Origin: CAYUZU01 sp964448675
Lineage (GTDB): Bacteria; Planctomycetota; Phycisphaerae; UBA1845; Fen-1342
Assembly (NCBI GenBank): GCA_964448675.1
Contig: CAYUZU010000022.1
Location: forward strand, 1 to 64,000
Direction of reading: 5' to 3'
DNA length: 64,000 nucleotides
The notes below the pieces were generated by a model. The model was given only the letters and a program-made list of their open reading frames with translations, was not told the origin of the DNA and made no database searches. Positions 33,297-40,428 of this stretch are shown piece by piece. The position numbers and the translations under genes are program-made. How positions within the stretch are numbered: the first letter of the stretch is position 1; each line of letters begins with the position of its first letter.

Positions 33297-33758
33297 TTAC
33301 GGGTAGCCCGCGGCGACCTTGTCGGGCACTTCGCCCGCCCGGTACGGCTTCGCCACGGCCCGGGCCGACTGCGTCTCGCTGTCGCCTACCGGGTCCACGC
33401 CAAGCTCGCGCAGCCGCCGCCGGATGGCGCGGCTCAGCGCCGCAACCAGCACCGCGACCGGCCCGACCGTCGCGCTGGCCCGCGGGTTCAGCCCGCGGCT
33501 GATCAGCCCGGCCATTTCGTGCCGGATCTCTCGCAACGACCGCCACGCCGCGCCGAGCGCGGCCACATCGTTCCATGTGGCCGCGCCGTCGGTCACGTCA
33601 TCCCAAACCGCGGCCCCGCCCTTGGCCGACGGCAGCCACGCGCAGCAGCCCGCAAGGGCCGCGCGCCCGACCGCCGCGGCGGCCGCGCCGCTCGTCACCG
33701 CCGCCGACAGCGCGTCAGCCATGCCCCCGATGCCCGCCCTCGTTCCGCTGCTTTTCAT
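33297..33758 (-). CDS. Hypothetical early phage protein
   Basis: 153 aa, not recognised. Starts with an ATG overlapping the preceding stop (ATGA). N-terminal half Ala/Gly-rich (ADALSAAVTSGAAAAAVGRAALAG), with one weakly hydrophobic stretch; a middle helix (WRSLREIRHEMAGLISRGLNP), then VGPVAVLVAALSRAIRRRLRELG. The hydrophobic-Ala segments could insert in a membrane, but not clearly. It lies second in the early operon, directly after the Ner-like gene. Confidence 0.55.
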   Translation of the reverse strand: MKSSGTRAGIGGMADALSAAVTSGAAAAAVGRAALAGCCAWLPSAKGGAAVWDDVTDGAATWNDVAALGAAWRSLREIRHEMAGLISRGLNPRASATVGPVAVLVAALSRAIRRRLRELGVDPVGDSETQSARAVAKPYRAGEVPDKVAAGYP

Positions 33759-34027
33759 CCTTCAGTCTCCGCTATTAACATGCCCGCGACCGCCGCAGCC
33801 ACCTGATCGCCGCCATCGTCGCGCCGGTCCACGACGTCCGCCGCCCGCAGCCCGAGCACCCGGCAAATCGACCGCACCTTCGTGATGTCCACGCGCTCCC
33901 CGCGCCGCGCGCGCTGCAGCAACTTCGCTGAGCAGCCCGCACGTGCCGCCAGCTCGCGCGACGTGAGCAGCCGCGCGCGTCGCGCCGCGTCGACATGGGC
34001 CATGGAGATGTGGACCGAGTTCAACAT
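33755..34027 (-). CDS. Ner/Cro-like helix-turn-helix regulator
   Basis: 90 aa. LLTSRELAARAGCSAKLLQRARRGERVDITKVRSICRVLGL (about 20-60) is a Cro/C1-type HTH. First gene of the leftward early operon and divergent from the repressor, the place of ner in Mu, where it shuts down early transcription. The promoter (TTGACG-17-TAAAGT) places the predicted transcription start at or within one base of the ATG, so the message would be leaderless; this fits the lack of a Shine-Dalgarno sequence before it and supports this start over the internal ATG eight codons on. Confidence 0.75.
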   Translation of the reverse strand: MLNSVHISMAHVDAARRARLLTSRELAARAGCSAKLLQRARRGERVDITKVRSICRVLGLRAADVVDRRDDGGDQVAAAVAGMLIAETEG

Positions 34028-34033
34028 GGTGGA

Positions 34034-34062
34034 ACTTTAGCGGGCGGCCGTCCGCTCGTCAA
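34034..34062 (-). promoter_or_regulatory. Early (ner) promoter, sigma-70 type
   Basis: On the minus strand TTGACG (34057-34062), 17-bp spacer, TAAAGT (34034-34039). The start point would be about 34027, the first base of the ner-like ATG. One of three operator-like direct repeats (34050-34056) lies inside the spacer, so a repressor bound there would block the polymerase. Confidence 0.65.
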
Positions 34063-34101
34063 CCCTATTCGCGTCCGCTAGTTCACTGTTTTATGTCCGC
34101 T
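34050..34101. promoter_or_regulatory. Three direct-repeat operators in the immunity region
   Basis: GTCCGCT occurs at 34050-34056, 34073-34079 and 34095-34101, spaced 23 and 22 bp (about two helical turns, so on one face of the DNA). The repeats lie between the ner-like gene and the repressor gene. The first is inside the ner promoter spacer, the second just upstream of its -35 box, and the third about 20 bp from the repressor -35. The arrangement resembles the cooperative repressor operators of temperate phages. Confidence 0.65.
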
Positions 34102-34119
34102 GTTGGACGTCATTCTCGC

Positions 34120-34147
34120 TTGCCGTAGCGCTTGCCGGCGTTATACT
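34120..34147 (+). promoter_or_regulatory. Repressor promoter, sigma-70 type
   Basis: TTGCCG (34120-34125), 16-bp spacer, TATACT (34142-34147). Predicted start at about 34154, only 7-8 nt before the repressor ATG, so the transcript would have almost no leader. Confidence 0.6.
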
Positions 34148-34161
34148 GCCGACGGTTGCCC

Positions 34162-35280
34162 ATGAAGGACCAGAGCCCCAAACCGCCGCTGGCACTCCGC
34201 CTCCGGAAACTCCGCCAGGATCGCGGCTTGTCGCTCCGCGCCGCCGCCGCCGCAACTGTCGAAGCGGCCACCGAAGCCGCCGGCGAGGTCTCGCGCGCCT
34301 ACCTCGTGCAGCTCGAGCAAGGCCAGTCGGGGCGCCCGTCGCTCCCGAAGCTTGTGACGCTCGCGACAGTCTATGGCTCCAGCGTTCACGACCTAATCGA
34401 CGCCTGCCCTGCCGCACACCGCGAGGCTCTGCGCAGCGAGCTAGACCGCTGGGAGAAGGCCGGCCGCGACCTCCCGGACCCCACCCGCCCGTTTCTCCTG
34501 CACCAGCAGCGCGAGGCGCTAAACGCCGAGATTGACGCCGCCCTCGTCAAGCGAGCGCGCGACGTCCACATCCCCCTGGAGGGCGACCGCCACGCCCGCG
34601 AGCACGCGCGCCGCTTCGTCCTCTCGGCGGCCCTGCTGCCGTTCGTCGACCAGCGCGACGGCCACAGCCTGCGCCTGTTCTGGTCGGCCCGACGCGACTA
34701 CGCCAAGATGGTTACGCATCGCGCCGCCGGGCGGACCCGGCACGAGGCCTGGCACGACCTGGTCGCGATGTTCACGGTGTGGCTCTGCGGCGATGCCGCG
34801 GAGCACACGGCCGCCCTCGAACTCGTCTCCTGGTGGCGCATCGACTTCCGGCGCATGCGTGGCACCTGCCACTTCGGCGACCCGGCCGACGATGCCAGGC
34901 TTGGCCTCGACAACGTCCCGACCGAACTCGCCATCGCCGTGCACGCCCACCAGCTCGCCCATCGCCTCGCAGCGCACGCGCCCAGGTCACTGGGCGAGCT
35001 CCCGCCCGTGCCGCCGGTACACGAGGCGTTACGCCCCTACCTGGCGGACCGCCTCGTCCATCCCGGCTGGCCCTGGGAGCCGCCCGGCAGCCGCGGCTCC
35101 GTCGCTGACGTGGTCGCGACCGCGCACCGGCTCTGGGAGAACCTCCCCGACCTTCGCCAGGTTGCCGGGATCTCCGACGACGACCTGGCCACTATCGCCG
35201 CCTTCGCCGCCCGGGCCGTCGGCGACGTCGCCGCGAACTCGCCCGGCCAGCCCGCGCCCCCACGCCGCCGGCGGCGCTGA
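34162..35280 (+). CDS. XRE-family phage repressor with uncharacterised C-terminal domain
   Basis: 372 aa. Residues about 8-75 are an HTH of the XRE/C1 type (LALRLRKLRQDRGLSLRAAAAAT..., SRAYLVQLEQGQSGRPSLPKLVTLATVYG). The C-terminal 290 residues are not the S24/LexA peptidase seen in lambda-like repressors; they include DGHSLRLFWSARRDYAKMV, RTRHEAWHDLVAMFTVWLCGDA and a helical region rich in His and Trp, with a basic tail (RRRRR). No family recognised. Divergent from the early operon, the place of the Mu c repressor. A longer frame starting with TTG 30 nt upstream is excluded by the promoter position. Confidence 0.75.
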   Translation: MKDQSPKPPLALRLRKLRQDRGLSLRAAAAATVEAATEAAGEVSRAYLVQLEQGQSGRPSLPKLVTLATVYGSSVHDLIDACPAAHREALRSELDRWEKAGRDLPDPTRPFLLHQQREALNAEIDAALVKRARDVHIPLEGDRHAREHARRFVLSAALLPFVDQRDGHSLRLFWSARRDYAKMVTHRAAGRTRHEAWHDLVAMFTVWLCGDAAEHTAALELVSWWRIDFRRMRGTCHFGDPADDARLGLDNVPTELAIAVHAHQLAHRLAAHAPRSLGELPPVPPVHEALRPYLADRLVHPGWPWEPPGSRGSVADVVATAHRLWENLPDLRQVAGISDDDLATIAAFAARAVGDVAANSPGQPAPPRRRRR

Positions 35281-35811
35281 CGTTATATATAGCGCCGGCC
35301 AGCGGAGCCGACCGCCCGCCCCCACCCCGTCCGCCCTTGCCCACAAAAGCGTTCAAACCGTCCACGCCGGCCCGTCGATCGCCAATCGATCGCCCCGCCG
35401 CCGCGCGATCAACAAGCCCGCCCGGCCAGGCCACTATTGATTGGTTAGAATCAAAGACACGCCCAGATGTTAACGAACAAATCGGCGCGACCCCCCGCTC
35501 ACGGCCTGAAAACGCCGATTCTTGTTCGGAAAAGTGCCCGGTTTTTCGACCCGCCCGTAGCCAAGGCTACACTTGTTAGGTTCTTCGCCTGGCCGGCTCG
35601 CCGTCGCCCGCAACCCGCCTGGCGCTAGCGCCAGGCGGGTTTTTCGTCCGCATTCGGCCCCCGTAACCGCTTACTTCTGCACAAACTCGCGCACTTGCCG
35701 ACATTTCGACGTAACCCCTTGCCGCGTAACGACTTGCGCCGCCCACCCCCGCCGCCGGCATCCGCGCTCCCTTCCGTAACCTCCTGAAACCAGGGCACTT
35801 GCGCACGCCAT
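35281..35811. other. Gene-free left flank of the phage with clustered repeats
   Basis: No gene seen. CGTAAC occurs four times in the same orientation (35662, 35710, 35725, 35775), most followed by a C/T-rich CTT or CCT piece (consensus CGTAACC.CTTGC). GCACTTGC occurs at about 35691 and 35796. A strong terminator lies at 35612-35644. In Mu the outermost few hundred bases beyond the repressor hold transposase-binding sites; these repeats are candidates for that role. Confidence 0.5.
35612..35644 (+). terminator. Rho-independent terminator
   Basis: AACCCGCCTGGCGC-TA-GCGCCAGGCGGGTT, a perfect inverted repeat with 14-bp arms, followed by a run of T. It lies 330 bp beyond the repressor stop and should end transcripts reading to the right; with its A-rich opposite side (AA at the 5' end of the stem) it may work weakly the other way. 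Confidence 0.85.
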
Positions 35812-35859
35812 GTTAGGCTTTTTCCGGCATTTTTTGTTCCGTATCAGTGAGCCGCGCCA

Positions 35860-35870
35860 ATGGGTGAAAT
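35860..35870 (+). repeat. Candidate right junction direct repeat
   Basis: ATGGGTGAAAT, preceded by CGCGCCA, matching 22246-22256. See the mobile element entry for the limits of this call. Confidence 0.4.
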
Positions 35871-35879
35871 CGCCGGCGC

Positions 35880-36111
35880 GAATGACCCGCGACCGGGCGG
35901 TGGTTTGTAGTACGAGTCGGATTGATGCCGATGAGCCCCGGAGTGGCGATAGAAAGACGTCACAACCGGAGGCCAGCCCCTCGTCTCGTCTGCGTGCATT
36001 ACCATCTTGTCTTCGGCGCGAAGCACATCTGCCGCCCCGTTGGGGCTGGGTCGTTGACGGCGCGAAGCGAAGTCTTCCAGGGGCTTGCGCCCCTGGCTAC
36101 ACACCTTCACC
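35880..36111. repeat. Repeat-like intergenic DNA with a hairpin
   Basis: No gene. The stretch has phrases such as CCCCGGAGTGGCGATAGAAAG and a perfect hairpin CCAGGGGC-TTGC-GCCCCTGG (36077-36096) just ahead of the 61-bp tandem array. To my recollection similar phrases are repeated between genes in other planctomycete genomes, which is not verifiable here. Confidence 0.4.
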
Positions 36112-36600
36112 CCTGCGGGGTGGGCGGCGCATTACTGCGCCTCCGAGCGGCCCCGCAGACGGCACCTTCAACGCTGCGGGGTGGGCAGCGCATTCCTGCG
36201 CCTCCGAGCGGCCCCGCAGACGGCACCTTCAACGCTGCGGGGTGAGCGGCGCATTACTGCGCCTCCGAGTGGCCCCGCAGACGGCACCTTCAACGCTGCG
36301 GGGTGGGCGGCGCATTACTGCGCCTNNNNNNNNNNNNNNNNNNNNNNNNNNNNNNNNNNNNNNNNNNNNNNNNNNNNNNNNNNNNNNNNNNNNNNNNNNN
36401 NNNNNNNNNNNNNNNNNNNNNNNNNTTACTGCGCCTCCGAGCGGCCCCGCAGACGGCACCTTCAACGCTGCGGGGTGGGCGGCGCATTACTGCGCCTCCG
36501 AGCGGCCCCGCAGACGGCACCTTCAACGCTGCGGGGTGGGCGGCGCATTACTGCGCCTCCGAGTGGCCCCGCAGACGGCACCTTCAACGCTGCGGGGTGG
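36112..36600. repeat. 61-bp tandem repeat array (minisatellite)
   Basis: About three and a half units before the assembly gap and nearly three after, each 61 bp and almost identical (single-base variants such as GAGCGG/GAGTGG and GGGCGG/GGGCAG). Each unit contains an 8-bp inverted repeat CCCCGCAG / CTGCGGGG with a 15-nt loop, so each could form a hairpin. The length is not a multiple of 3, so no constant frame runs through; apparent reading frames here are artefacts. No spacers are present, so it is not CRISPR. Confidence 0.9.
36326..36425. other. Assembly gap of 100 N inside the tandem array
   Basis: Exactly 100 N, the conventional filler for a gap of unknown size. It lies inside the 61-bp array, so the true copy number is unknown and the two sides may not be truly adjacent. 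Confidence 0.98.
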
Positions 36601-36739
36601 GGGCGACACATGGCGCGCCACACACGTTCACGCCTGCGCCGCCACCAACTCGCGAAGCACTCCAAGCCGCTGCCCGCGACGGGCGCCACTTCGTGCCGGC
36701 GGAGCGCGGCGCGATCAGCATCGCCACCGGCAAAGAAAC

Positions 36740-36766
36740 AGCGCCGGGTCGCGTAGGCCCGGCGCT
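36740..36766 (-). terminator. Terminator after the NYN-PilZ gene pair
   Basis: AGCGCCGGG / CCCGGCGCT (9-bp arms, 9-nt loop) about 50 bp past the PilZ-like stop, followed on the minus strand by TGTTTCTTTG. Confidence 0.6.
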
Positions 36767-36814
36767 TGGCGTGATTCGCATTGTTCAAAGCGCTGCGACG
36801 AGCAGCTCGGGGCG

Positions 36815-37222
36815 CTACGTCGACACGCGCCGCAACGGCGTCGGCGAGGTATCGAGCACGACACCGACTTCGAGATGGTCGTCATCCTGGTCGAGCCGCA
36901 CGCGCGTGCGGACCACGGTCGCCCAGCGCGTGCCGATCAGGCCGAAGGTCGCCGGCTGATCAGACCCCGGCAGATGCGAGCGCAGTTCGTAGCGCTGCTG
37001 GTCGGCCACGCCGTAACCAAGCGGAACGCGCAGGCACATGCCGCTGGGCGACATGTTCGTGCAGTGCGCCCGCAGCACGGTCGAGCCCTGGTGATCGATC
37101 ATCCACAGGTCGCACATGACCGGCTCACGCATCTCGCCGCGGCGGTCGTCGATGAGGGTGGCCGGCATCGTGCCGGCGTTGGGGATCGTGGCGGGTTGGA
37201 ATGTACTTTCGGTCGGGCCCAT
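36815..37222 (-). CDS. PilZ-like domain protein
   Basis: 135 aa. The pattern RRGEMREPVMCDLWMID ... CTNMSPSGMCLRVPLGYG matches the PilZ signature RxxxR ... (D/N)xSxxG, the cyclic di-GMP binding site; the Asp of DxSxxG is Asn here. A strand-rich remainder (YELRSHLPG, GLIGTRWATVVRTRV, LEVGVVLD) fits the barrel. Likely a cytoplasmic c-di-GMP effector, though binding is uncertain because of the N substitution. It follows the NYN-domain gene by 26 bp and is probably cotranscribed with it. Confidence 0.65.
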   Translation of the reverse strand: MGPTESTFQPATIPNAGTMPATLIDDRRGEMREPVMCDLWMIDHQGSTVLRAHCTNMSPSGMCLRVPLGYGVADQQRYELRSHLPGSDQPATFGLIGTRWATVVRTRVRLDQDDDHLEVGVVLDTSPTPLRRVST

Positions 37223-37248
37223 TGAGCAGTCTCCTTGCTCTGAACACC

Positions 37249-37788
37249 TTACGGCGGATCCTCCGCGTCTGGCATACGATCCGGCCGGGCCTCGTCAGGG
37301 CGGACGAGACCGAACTCGGCCAACCACTGCCGGGCGGCTTCGTCGGTCAGCCCGGCTTCCTTTTCTTCAGGTTCGATCCGCTGAGGCGTGGGGCGCGCGA
37401 GATCTCTCAGGAGCGCCGCCCAGAACTCCGCCGAGCGAACCGGCCTGGCTCGACGCCGTCGGGCGGCCTGTCGCACTTCGCGGTCGGTCGAGACCACGAC
37501 GAGTCGGCGGGCGGCCGAGTGGCCGTCGAGTATATCCTGAACAACGGCGTCGGCGTTGGTGCCGCGGCCGCTGTAGGTGACCTGAATGCTGGCGTGGCCG
37601 ATCTGTTCGGCCAGCGGGGCTGGGGGGGATGGCCCGTCGAACACGATGTGGACCTGTTCGTTCTGCCGTTCCGCCCAATGCCCGAGCTTGTCACAGAGCA
37701 TCGAACGTCCGAGGAGGACGTCCGGATCCTCCAATTCGCGGGCGGCGTGCAGGAGATTGTTGCCGTCGATCAGCACTGGCACCTGCAC
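37249..37788 (-). CDS. YacP-like NYN domain protein (putative RNase)
   Basis: 179 aa. N-terminal LIDGNNLLHA (metal-binding Asp), the middle VHIVFDGPSPP, then VTYSGRGTNADAVVQDIL and RRLVVVSTDREVRQAARRR. These are the conserved acidic positions of the NYN/PIN-like YacP family, thought to be ribonucleases acting in tRNA or mRNA turnover. Acidic residues D8, D50-like, D79-like and D98-like are present, so activity is plausible. The C-terminal 50 residues (PEEKEAGLTDEAARQWLAEFG) are an added tail. Confidence 0.82.
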   Translation of the reverse strand: MQVPVLIDGNNLLHAARELEDPDVLLGRSMLCDKLGHWAERQNEQVHIVFDGPSPPAPLAEQIGHASIQVTYSGRGTNADAVVQDILDGHSAARRLVVVSTDREVRQAARRRRARPVRSAEFWAALLRDLARPTPQRIEPEEKEAGLTDEAARQWLAEFGLVRPDEARPDRMPDAEDPP

Positions 37789-37899
37789 ACTCCAATGATT
37801 TATGGTACCTCAAGAATGCCTGATATGCAAAGCATAAGTGGGATTCCCCGCAGCAGCCAGCGGCCATTACGCTCGGTACCGTAACACAGGATTCCGAAG

Positions 37900-38832
37900 A
37901 TGTCTGCCCCCCAGTCGCACAGGCCCCGTATCGTCGTTATCGGGTCCGTCAACATGGACCTCGTCGTCGCCGCCCCGGCCATTCCCGCGCCCGGGCAGAC
38001 CATCCTCGGCGGGGACTTCGCCACGATTCCGGGCGGCAAGGGCGCCAACCAGGCGGTCGCCGCGGCCCGGCTCGGAGCGGCCGTTTCATGCGTGGGGCGC
38101 GTGGGCGACGACGCGTTTGCGCAGGTGTTGCGCAAAGGGCTTCGTGCGGCGGGCGTGGATGATACGTTTCTGCGAACGACGAACGCGACGGCCAGCGGCG
38201 TGGCGCTGATCGTGGTGGCGCCTGGCGGCGAGAACGCGATCTGCGTCGCGCCCGGGGCGAACGCATGCCTGACCCCGGCCGATATCGACCGGGCCGAGGA
38301 GACCATCGCGTCGGCCCAGGTGTGCCTGCTCCAGCTCGAGACGCCGGCGGAGACGGTCGCGCACGCGGCGGCCCTGGCGCGGCAGCACGGGGTGGAGGTC
38401 ATCCTGGATCCGGCGCCGGCGCCCGCGGTGTTGCCGGCGGCGTTGTGGGACGTGGATGTCCTTACGCCGAACGAGACCGAGGCGGCGCAACTGCTCGCCG
38501 GAGAGGCGTTGCCGGCGGAGCCGGCGGGGGTGGGGGCGGCGTTGCGCGGTCGCGGGCCGCGGGCGGTTGTGCTGACGCTCGGGGCAGCGGGGTGTTATGT
38601 GAGCGAAGCGGCGGGCGATGTGGCGCTGCCGGGGCATGCGGTGCCGGCGGTGGATGCGACGGCGGCGGGCGATGCGTTCTCGGCGGCGCTGGCAGTGGCG
38701 CGGGCGGAGGGGCGTTCGTTGCGCGAAGCGGCGCGGTTCGCGAATGCGGCAGGGGCGCTGGCGTGCACAAAACGCGGCGCGCAGCCCTCGGCGCCGACGC
38801 GGGACGAGGTATCAATGATCAATGATCAGTGA
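37900..38832 (+). CDS. rbsK: Ribokinase (PfkB family)
   Basis: 310 aa. GSVNMDLV near the N-terminus, GGKGANQAVAAARLG (first PfkB signature), DPAPAP mid-protein, LTPNETEAAQL, GAAGCYV, and the second PfkB signature VDATAAGDAFSAAL with the catalytic Asp. It phosphorylates ribose (or a related sugar such as deoxyribose). It is a single gene divergent from the NYN/PilZ pair. No transporter or repressor gene lies beside it, so substrate is only inferred from the family. The last residues run into a repeat-like ATCAATGATCA tract. Confidence 0.88.
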   Translation: MSAPQSHRPRIVVIGSVNMDLVVAAPAIPAPGQTILGGDFATIPGGKGANQAVAAARLGAAVSCVGRVGDDAFAQVLRKGLRAAGVDDTFLRTTNATASGVALIVVAPGGENAICVAPGANACLTPADIDRAEETIASAQVCLLQLETPAETVAHAAALARQHGVEVILDPAPAPAVLPAALWDVDVLTPNETEAAQLLAGEALPAEPAGVGAALRGRGPRAVVLTLGAAGCYVSEAAGDVALPGHAVPAVDATAAGDAFSAALAVARAEGRSLREAARFANAAGALACTKRGAQPSAPTRDEVSMINDQ

Positions 38833-38977
38833 CCAATGGACATCTGCTGGCCGTCAACTCCAAACGATTGGCTGTCAGCCGGAAAGCCGTCCGTTGTCAG
38901 TCATCAGCGATCCGTGTCTCGCTGGTGAAACCCGCCTACTTCGTTGCGCTGTCGCTCTTCCTCAAGCCCTCAGTCCT

Positions 38978-39589
38978 TCATCCCCTCCGCGCCGTCGGCG
39001 TGCCGCACTCCGGGCAGACGCCGCTGGTGTTGCCAATGAGGCTGTAACCGCACTTGGTGCAGGCGAAGGGCTGACCAAGGTAGAGCAGGTCGTCGTCAGC
39101 GACGTTCCAGGGCCAGGCGCGCAGGCCGGAGTCGCGCAGTCTTGCGGCCGCCGTCAAGCCAGCGCCCATGAGCGTGAGTTGCGAGAGACAGGGAATCAGG
39201 GTCAGCAACGTCGCGATTACACGCAGCGCTGGGGGATAGCCCATGGCCCTCATCATGGTCAGGAGTGGGGGCAGTCCCGCGAGGGTAAGAACGAGTGACA
39301 GAATGCACGACGTCCACTGCAGTACTTCGACGAATGCGGACGCGCCGGCGATGGTCACCGGGATCAGCCCGTAGGCGAGGCCGTAGATCGGCAGGGTCAA
39401 CAGTGGCAGGATGAGCAACCAGAGGGCGGCGCGGCAGGCGCGGCGGATGTCTTCTCCGTCCATGGCCCACAGCGCGACGGGCGGGTTGCGCTTCAGGTCC
39501 AGGCCGCAGGTCGGGCATCCCGCCGGCTCCGGCCCTTCCACGATGGACGTATGGCATGCCGGGCACACTTGTTCGTAGCGTTGTCGCAA
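38978..39589 (-). CDS. Zinc-ribbon integral membrane protein
   Basis: 203 aa. I place the start at a TTG 6 nt after a GGAGGG; a longer frame from another TTG would add ten weak residues. An N-terminal zinc ribbon (CPACH ... CPTCG), four to five membrane segments (about 50-170), then a C-terminal ribbon CTKCGYSLIGNTSGVCPECG. The double-ribbon design with the GYSL..N.SG.CPECG tail is common in Planctomycetota membrane proteins; the function is unknown. Confidence 0.72.
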   Translation of the reverse strand: MRQRYEQVCPACHTSIVEGPEPAGCPTCGLDLKRNPPVALWAMDGEDIRRACRAALWLLILPLLTLPIYGLAYGLIPVTIAGASAFVEVLQWTSCILSLVLTLAGLPPLLTMMRAMGYPPALRVIATLLTLIPCLSQLTLMGAGLTAAARLRDSGLRAWPWNVADDDLLYLGQPFACTKCGYSLIGNTSGVCPECGTPTARRG

Positions 39590-39709
39590 CCCGATCCCTC
39601 CGTCAACGCGAGGCAACAAAGCCGCAAGGTAACGAGGTGACGGCGAAATCGCGATTCGCCAAGTGCAACCCGCCTATCCCTCGTGCCGGTTTCGGCGGGT
39701 GGAACGCGC

Positions 39710-39744
39710 CCCACCCTCCGTCGCTCCATCGCTTCGTCGCTCTT
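39710..39744. repeat. Dispersed intergenic repeat, copy 2
   Basis: Reverse complement of 18756-18790 with three mismatches in 35 bases. It lies between the zinc-ribbon gene and the KtrA-type gene. The same TCGCTCTTCCTCA phrase recurs near 38945-38975. Confidence 0.65.
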
Positions 39745-39755
39745 CCTCATTCCCC

Positions 39756-40418
39756 TCACGCATAATTCGAGAACCGTGCGAGGTCGAGCTCGCGGCCGAG
39801 GACCATGAGCACCTGCCCCTCGCGGATCTCCGTGTTCGCCTTGGGCAGGAAGTGGAAGTGCTCCTCGTGCTGTTCGCGGATGGCGAGGATGAGAATGTCG
39901 AAGCTGCCGCGCAGCTCGAGGGCGCCGAGCGTCTTGCCATGTGTGCCCGCCGGCGCGTTGACCTCGATGATGCGGTAGTCCTCGCCCAGCGGGAACATGT
40001 CGCGGATGTCGGGGTTGGTGACCAGCCGCGCCAGCCGTTCGGCTGCGTTGCGCTCGGGAAAGACGATCTCGTCAACACCGACGGCGGCGAGGATCTGCGC
40101 ATGGTCCTCGTTAATGGCGGTGGAGCGGATCGACTTCATCTCGATGCGCTTCAGGTTGAGGGCGCAGATGATGCTGGCTTCCATCTGCCGCTCGCCGAGA
40201 CAGATGACGACCTCATCGATCTCGTCGGTCAGGACGGTCTCGAGCATCTCCTGCTTGCGCGCGTCGCCGATCACGGCGCGGTGCACATCGTCGCGGATGC
40301 CATTGACGCGGGTTTCGTTCAGGTCGATGACGAGCACTTCGCAGCCCATGCTGACCAGCGTGCGGGCCAGGTGGCTGCCGAACTTGCCCAGGCCGATGAC
40401 GCAGACTTGCTTGCTCAT
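39756..40418 (-). CDS. KtrA/TrkA-type potassium channel regulatory subunit
   Basis: 220 aa from the ATG of MSKQVCVIG, which follows GGAGATCGTC. RCK-N domain with the Rossmann fold VCVIGLGKFGSHLARTL (GxGxxG, NAD(H)/ATP site), D in VIDLNE, and the RCK-C domain (about 140-220: RIIEVNAPAGTHGKTLGAL, REGQVLMVLGRE). It forms the cytoplasmic gating ring of a potassium transporter. It overlaps the transporter's stop by a few bases in the promoter direction (stop 40429, start 40418), so the two are translated together. Confidence 0.92.
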   Translation of the reverse strand: MSKQVCVIGLGKFGSHLARTLVSMGCEVLVIDLNETRVNGIRDDVHRAVIGDARKQEMLETVLTDEIDEVVICLGERQMEASIICALNLKRIEMKSIRSTAINEDHAQILAAVGVDEIVFPERNAAERLARLVTNPDIRDMFPLGEDYRIIEVNAPAGTHGKTLGALELRGSFDILILAIREQHEEHFHFLPKANTEIREGQVLMVLGRELDLARFSNYA

Positions 40419-40428
40419 GACGATCTCC

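Larger units (their letters stand above)
22246..35870. mobile_element. Mu-like transposable prophage, incomplete
   Basis: The gene order from right to left (repressor, Ner-like, MuA-type transposase, MuB-type ATPase, head protease, major capsid, tape-measure-like) is that of Mu-related transposable phages. All genes except the repressor are on the minus strand and most are overlapping or closely packed. There is no terminase, portal, tail tube, sheath, baseplate, lysis or tail-fibre gene, and MuB is frameshifted, so the element looks defective. The boundaries are tentative. They are placed at an 11-bp direct repeat, ATGGGTGAAAT, found at 22246-22256 and 35860-35870, and both copies are preceded by CG(T/C)GCCA. 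Mu itself makes 5-bp target duplications, so this repeat may instead be chance or a different kind of junction. Confidence 0.7.

Noticed and set aside
33297..34027. Toxin-antitoxin pair made of the 90-aa HTH and 153-aa proteins
   Set aside because: The position next to a repressor with shared operators fits a phage early operon; the second protein has no toxin family feature.
22557..35280. Retron, diversity-generating retroelement, anti-phage defence or reverse transcriptase cargo in the phage
   Set aside because: No reverse transcriptase, nuclease or other defence domain could be read in any of its proteins.
36112..36600. Possible CRISPR array
   Set aside because: The units are nearly identical along their whole 61 bp with no variable spacers, and no cas gene is nearby.
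35810..37225. Open frames running through the tandem repeats and the gap
   Set aside because: They are created by 61-bp repeats and the N run, and the end of the longest lies opposite the PilZ-like gene.
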